DNA from: Engelhardtia mirabilis
GTDB taxonomy: Bacteria > Planctomycetota > UBA1135 > GCA-002686595
DNA length: 64,000 nucleotides
Assembly (NCBI RefSeq): GCF_007748095.1
Contig: NZ_CP036287.1
Coordinates: 3,472,001 to 3,536,000 of the forward strand
Direction of reading: 5' to 3'
In this document: piece by piece, positions 61,779-64,000 of the stretch
How the letters are laid out: each line of letters opens with the position of its first letter
Numbering within the stretch: the first letter of the stretch is position 1
Notes under the pieces: model-generated
Seen by the model: only the letters and a program-made list of their open reading frames with translations
The model's database searches: none
What the model was told of the DNA's origin: nothing
Made by a program: the position numbers and the translations under genes

Positions 61779-64000
61779 ATGCCCCACCTCAACGCAGCAC
61801 CGTTCCTCTTGGCCCTCGCGGCGGGCGCCCTCGTGGGCGCGGGCCAGGCGCCCGACGAGCGCGCGCTGTTGAGCCGCGACATCGAGCAGGTGGTGACGCC
61901 GTTCCTCGAGGACTTTTGCGTCACCTGTCACGGGGGCGACGAGCCCGCGGGCGGCCTGGGCCTCGAGCGCTCAATCGACGTCGAGAGCGTGCAGCAGGCG
62001 GAGTCCGAATGGCGCTACTTGGCCCAGCGCGTACGACTGGGTCAGATGCCGCCCAGCGGAGAGTACGCCCCCACGGACGACGAGCGCGCCGACCTGGTGG
62101 ACTGGGTCGAGCGCGCCCTGGCCCTGCGCTACGACCCGTCCATGGCGCCGGACCCAGGCGCACCGGTGATTCGACGTCTGACCCGCGGCCAAGCGCGCGC
62201 GACCCTGCGCGACCTCTTCGCGATCGAGATCGGCGCCTTGGGCCTCTTGCCCGAGGACGATGTCGCCCTGGACTTCGAGGGCATCGGCAGCGCCCAGCAC
62301 CTGCCCGCCGCGTCCGTCGACGGTCTGCTCGAGTTCGCCCGCGTCGCCGCCCGCGAGGCCGTGCTCTACGACTCGAACGGCTGGCCGGCGCGGGTGCGGC
62401 ACCCGGCGGCGGAGCTCGATCCCGAGCGTCAGGGCCGCATGGCCTCGACGCGCGAGGTCGGCGGCCCCCACGAGTTTCCGCGACCCGGCCAGTACGTGCT
62501 GCGCTTCGCGGCCTGGGCCGACCAGGCGGGCGACGAGATTGCGCGGGCCGGGCTGGTCGTCGACGGCGAGACCCTGGCGAGCTTCGAGGTGCATCCCGAA
62601 CGCGGTGACGAGCCCGAGGTGCTCGAGCTCGCGTTGACGGTGCAGTCCGCGGGCACGCGCCAGGTCGCCGTGCGTTTCGAGAACGATTACTACCAACCCG
62701 ACGATCCCGACCCCGGCCAGCGGGACCGCAACCTGGCGCTGGTGTGGCTCGAGGTGGAAGGGCCGTTCGAGCCGCCGCGGCTCTCGCCTCTGCTCACGAG
62801 CTTGCTCGAGCGGCACGGGGTTTCGCTCGAGAACGAGCCGCCCCCCGGCGCCCGCCGCGAGCTGCTCGCCGAGCTGGCTCGGGCGGTGTGGCGCCGCCCG
62901 CCGGCCGAGGACGACGTCGAACGACTCGCCGCGCTGAGCGAGGAGCTCAGCCCCTTCGGCGCGGGACTCCGGCTCACGCTGGAAGCGATGCTCGCCTCGC
63001 CCCGCTTCTGGTACCGGATCGAAGCCGACGGCACAGGCGCGGGCCCCGTGCGAGCCCTGGACGGTTTCGAGCTGGCCACGCGACTGTCCTTCTGGCTGTG
63101 GGGCTCGACTCCCGACCAGACGCTCCTGGATCTGGCGCAGAGTGGCGCGTTGACGGAGCCCGATGTCCTGGCGCAGCAGGTCCGACGGTTGCTGTTCGAC
63201 CCCCGCTCGCGCCACCTGTCCGAGGAGTTCGTCCCCCAGTGGCTCGCCCTGCGCCGCTTGCAGGAGCGCGAGTTCGACGATCGCGAGTTGGTGCCATCGA
63301 TGGTGCGCGAGACGGAGCTGCTGTTCGAGGCCGTGCTGCGCGAGGCGCTGCCACTGCGCGCCCTGCTCGACGCGCAGTTCACCTTCGTCGACGAGGACCT
63401 GGCGCGGCACTACGGGATCACCGGGGTCGAGGGGCCCCACATGCGACGGGTCTCCACCAGTGGCACCGGCCGCCGCGGCCTGCTCGGGCACGCCTCGATC
63501 CTGGCCGCCACCAGCGAGCCAGCGCGCACCTCGCCGGTCTTGCGCGGCAAGTGGATCCTCGACGCGCTGCTGGGTGATCCGCCGCCCGCGCCGCCGCCCG
63601 GCGTGCCGGCCTTGGCCGCGAACCAGGTCGCCTCCGCCACCAGCCTTCGCGCTCAACTGGAGCTCCACCGGGCGGACCCGGCCTGTGCCGTCTGCCACGA
63701 CACCATGGATCCCCTCGGGCTGGCGCTGGAAGGCTTCGGGCCGCGCGGGCGCGAGCGCAGCTTCGACGGTGCCCATCCGATCGACGATCGGGCCACCCTG
63801 CCGGGCGGCAGCGAGCTGCATGGGGCCGCCGGCCTGGTCGAGTTCCTGTGCGACGATCCGCGCTTCCTACGCACCTTCGTGGAGAAGCAGCTCGTGTTCG
63901 CCCTGGGGCGGGCCCTCGGACCGGCGGACCGCGGCGAGGTCGCTCGAATCGTCGCCGGCTTGGACCCACGACAAGCGACGATCGTCGACGTGATCCAGGC
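61779..64000 (+). CDS. planctomycete-type DUF1592 cytochrome c protein, 3'-truncated by the window
   Basis: 740 residues are visible and the frame is still open at the window edge. The start ATG 61779 opens a signal peptide (HLNAAPFLLALAAGALVG); another ATG at 61765 is out of frame. A haem site CVTCH at ~48-52 lies in the planctomycete cytochrome c-like domain. Then come DUF1587 (VIRRLTRGQARATLRDLF), a middle DUF1595 part, DUF1592 (FELATRLSFWLWGSTPDQTL), DUF1588 (GLLGHASILAATSEPARTSP and ACAVCHDTMDPLGLALEGFG, with a second CxxCH) and DUF1585 at the end. Such proteins are multi-copy in planctomycetes, are usually followed by a DUF1552 gene, and their function is unknown. Extracytoplasmic. Confidence 0.92.
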   Translation, partial: MPHLNAAPFLLALAAGALVGAGQAPDERALLSRDIEQVVTPFLEDFCVTCHGGDEPAGGLGLERSIDVESVQQAESEWRYLAQRVRLGQMPPSGEYAPTDDERADLVDWVERALALRYDPSMAPDPGAPVIRRLTRGQARATLRDLFAIEIGALGLLPEDDVALDFEGIGSAQHLPAASVDGLLEFARVAAREAVLYDSNGWPARVRHPAAELDPERQGRMASTREVGGPHEFPRPGQYVLRFAAWADQAGDEIARAGLVVDGETLASFEVHPERGDEPEVLELALTVQSAGTRQVAVRFENDYYQPDDPDPGQRDRNLALVWLEVEGPFEPPRLSPLLTSLLERHGVSLENEPPPGARRELLAELARAVWRRPPAEDDVERLAALSEELSPFGAGLRLTLEAMLASPRFWYRIEADGTGAGPVRALDGFELATRLSFWLWGSTPDQTLLDLAQSGALTEPDVLAQQVRRLLFDPRSRHLSEEFVPQWLALRRLQEREFDDRELVPSMVRETELLFEAVLREALPLRALLDAQFTFVDEDLARHYGITGVEGPHMRRVSTSGTGRRGLLGHASILAATSEPARTSPVLRGKWILDALLGDPPPAPPPGVPALAANQVASATSLRAQLELHRADPACAVCHDTMDPLGLALEGFGPRGRERSFDGAHPIDDRATLPGGSELHGAAGLVEFLCDDPRFLRTFVEKQLVFALGRALGPADRGEVARIVAGLDPRQATIVDVIQ

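Overview
The window is uniformly GC-rich bacterial chromosome and most resembles a deep-branching planctomycete. Supporting signs are a double-length UvrA (known in the Planctomycetes/Chlamydiae group), a c-type-cytochrome protein with DUF1587/1595/1592/1588/1585 architecture at the right edge, a metallophosphatase fused to a multihaem cytochrome, many secreted HEAT-repeat proteins with Gly/Pro-rich linkers, and GTG/TTG starts with 4-bp start/stop overlaps. No tRNA, rRNA, CRISPR array or intact transposase was seen.

Layout. 1-2350: end of an unknown gene, a NifU-type Fe-S scaffold domain, and a secreted beta-propeller-like gene read leftward behind a clear cobalamin (B12) riboswitch. 2538-9672: metallophosphatase/tetrahaem lipoprotein, CvpA-like membrane protein, an unknown 603-aa protein, a GyrI-like lipoprotein, a small Cys-rich protein, a 35-bp tandem repeat array and a histidine phosphatase. 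9974-13330: sdhCAB. 13824-23255: four consecutive secreted HEAT-repeat paralogues; the first three each have a -24/-12 (sigma-54 type) promoter and are followed by hairpins. 23307-28694 (leftward): purM, a TPR protein, an alpha/beta-hydrolase-like protein lacking the nucleophile Ser, and an MFS-spermidine-synthase fusion. 29070-33114 (rightward): dxr, rseP, a UbiA-type prenyltransferase; cca converges on it. 35010-52670: a leftward run of tightly packed genes in the order uvrA (double), XPB helicase, helicase-associated protein, thiE, S26-peptidase-like, thiL, a MITE, tsaE, ECF sigma factor, probable anti-sigma factor, TolC-like protein, HEAT lipoprotein. 53120-64000: small basic protein, five-domain fasciclin lipoprotein, phospholipase D-like lipoprotein, DUF72 protein, secreted DUF1570-like protein, PIG-L deacetylase, and the truncated DUF1592 cytochrome protein.

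How it fits together. Core metabolism (complex II, purine, isoprenoid and thiamine steps) and DNA repair alternate with cell-envelope and exported proteins. The most unusual parts are the B12-riboswitch-controlled secreted propeller (a candidate functional analogue of the Bacteroides B12-capture protein BtuG), the HEAT-paralogue block with repeated sigma-54 promoters, the fused repair operon, and a 161-bp MITE inserted exactly at the thiL stop codon. Starts were chosen from signal peptides, family alignment from memory and start/stop overlaps; no database search was possible.
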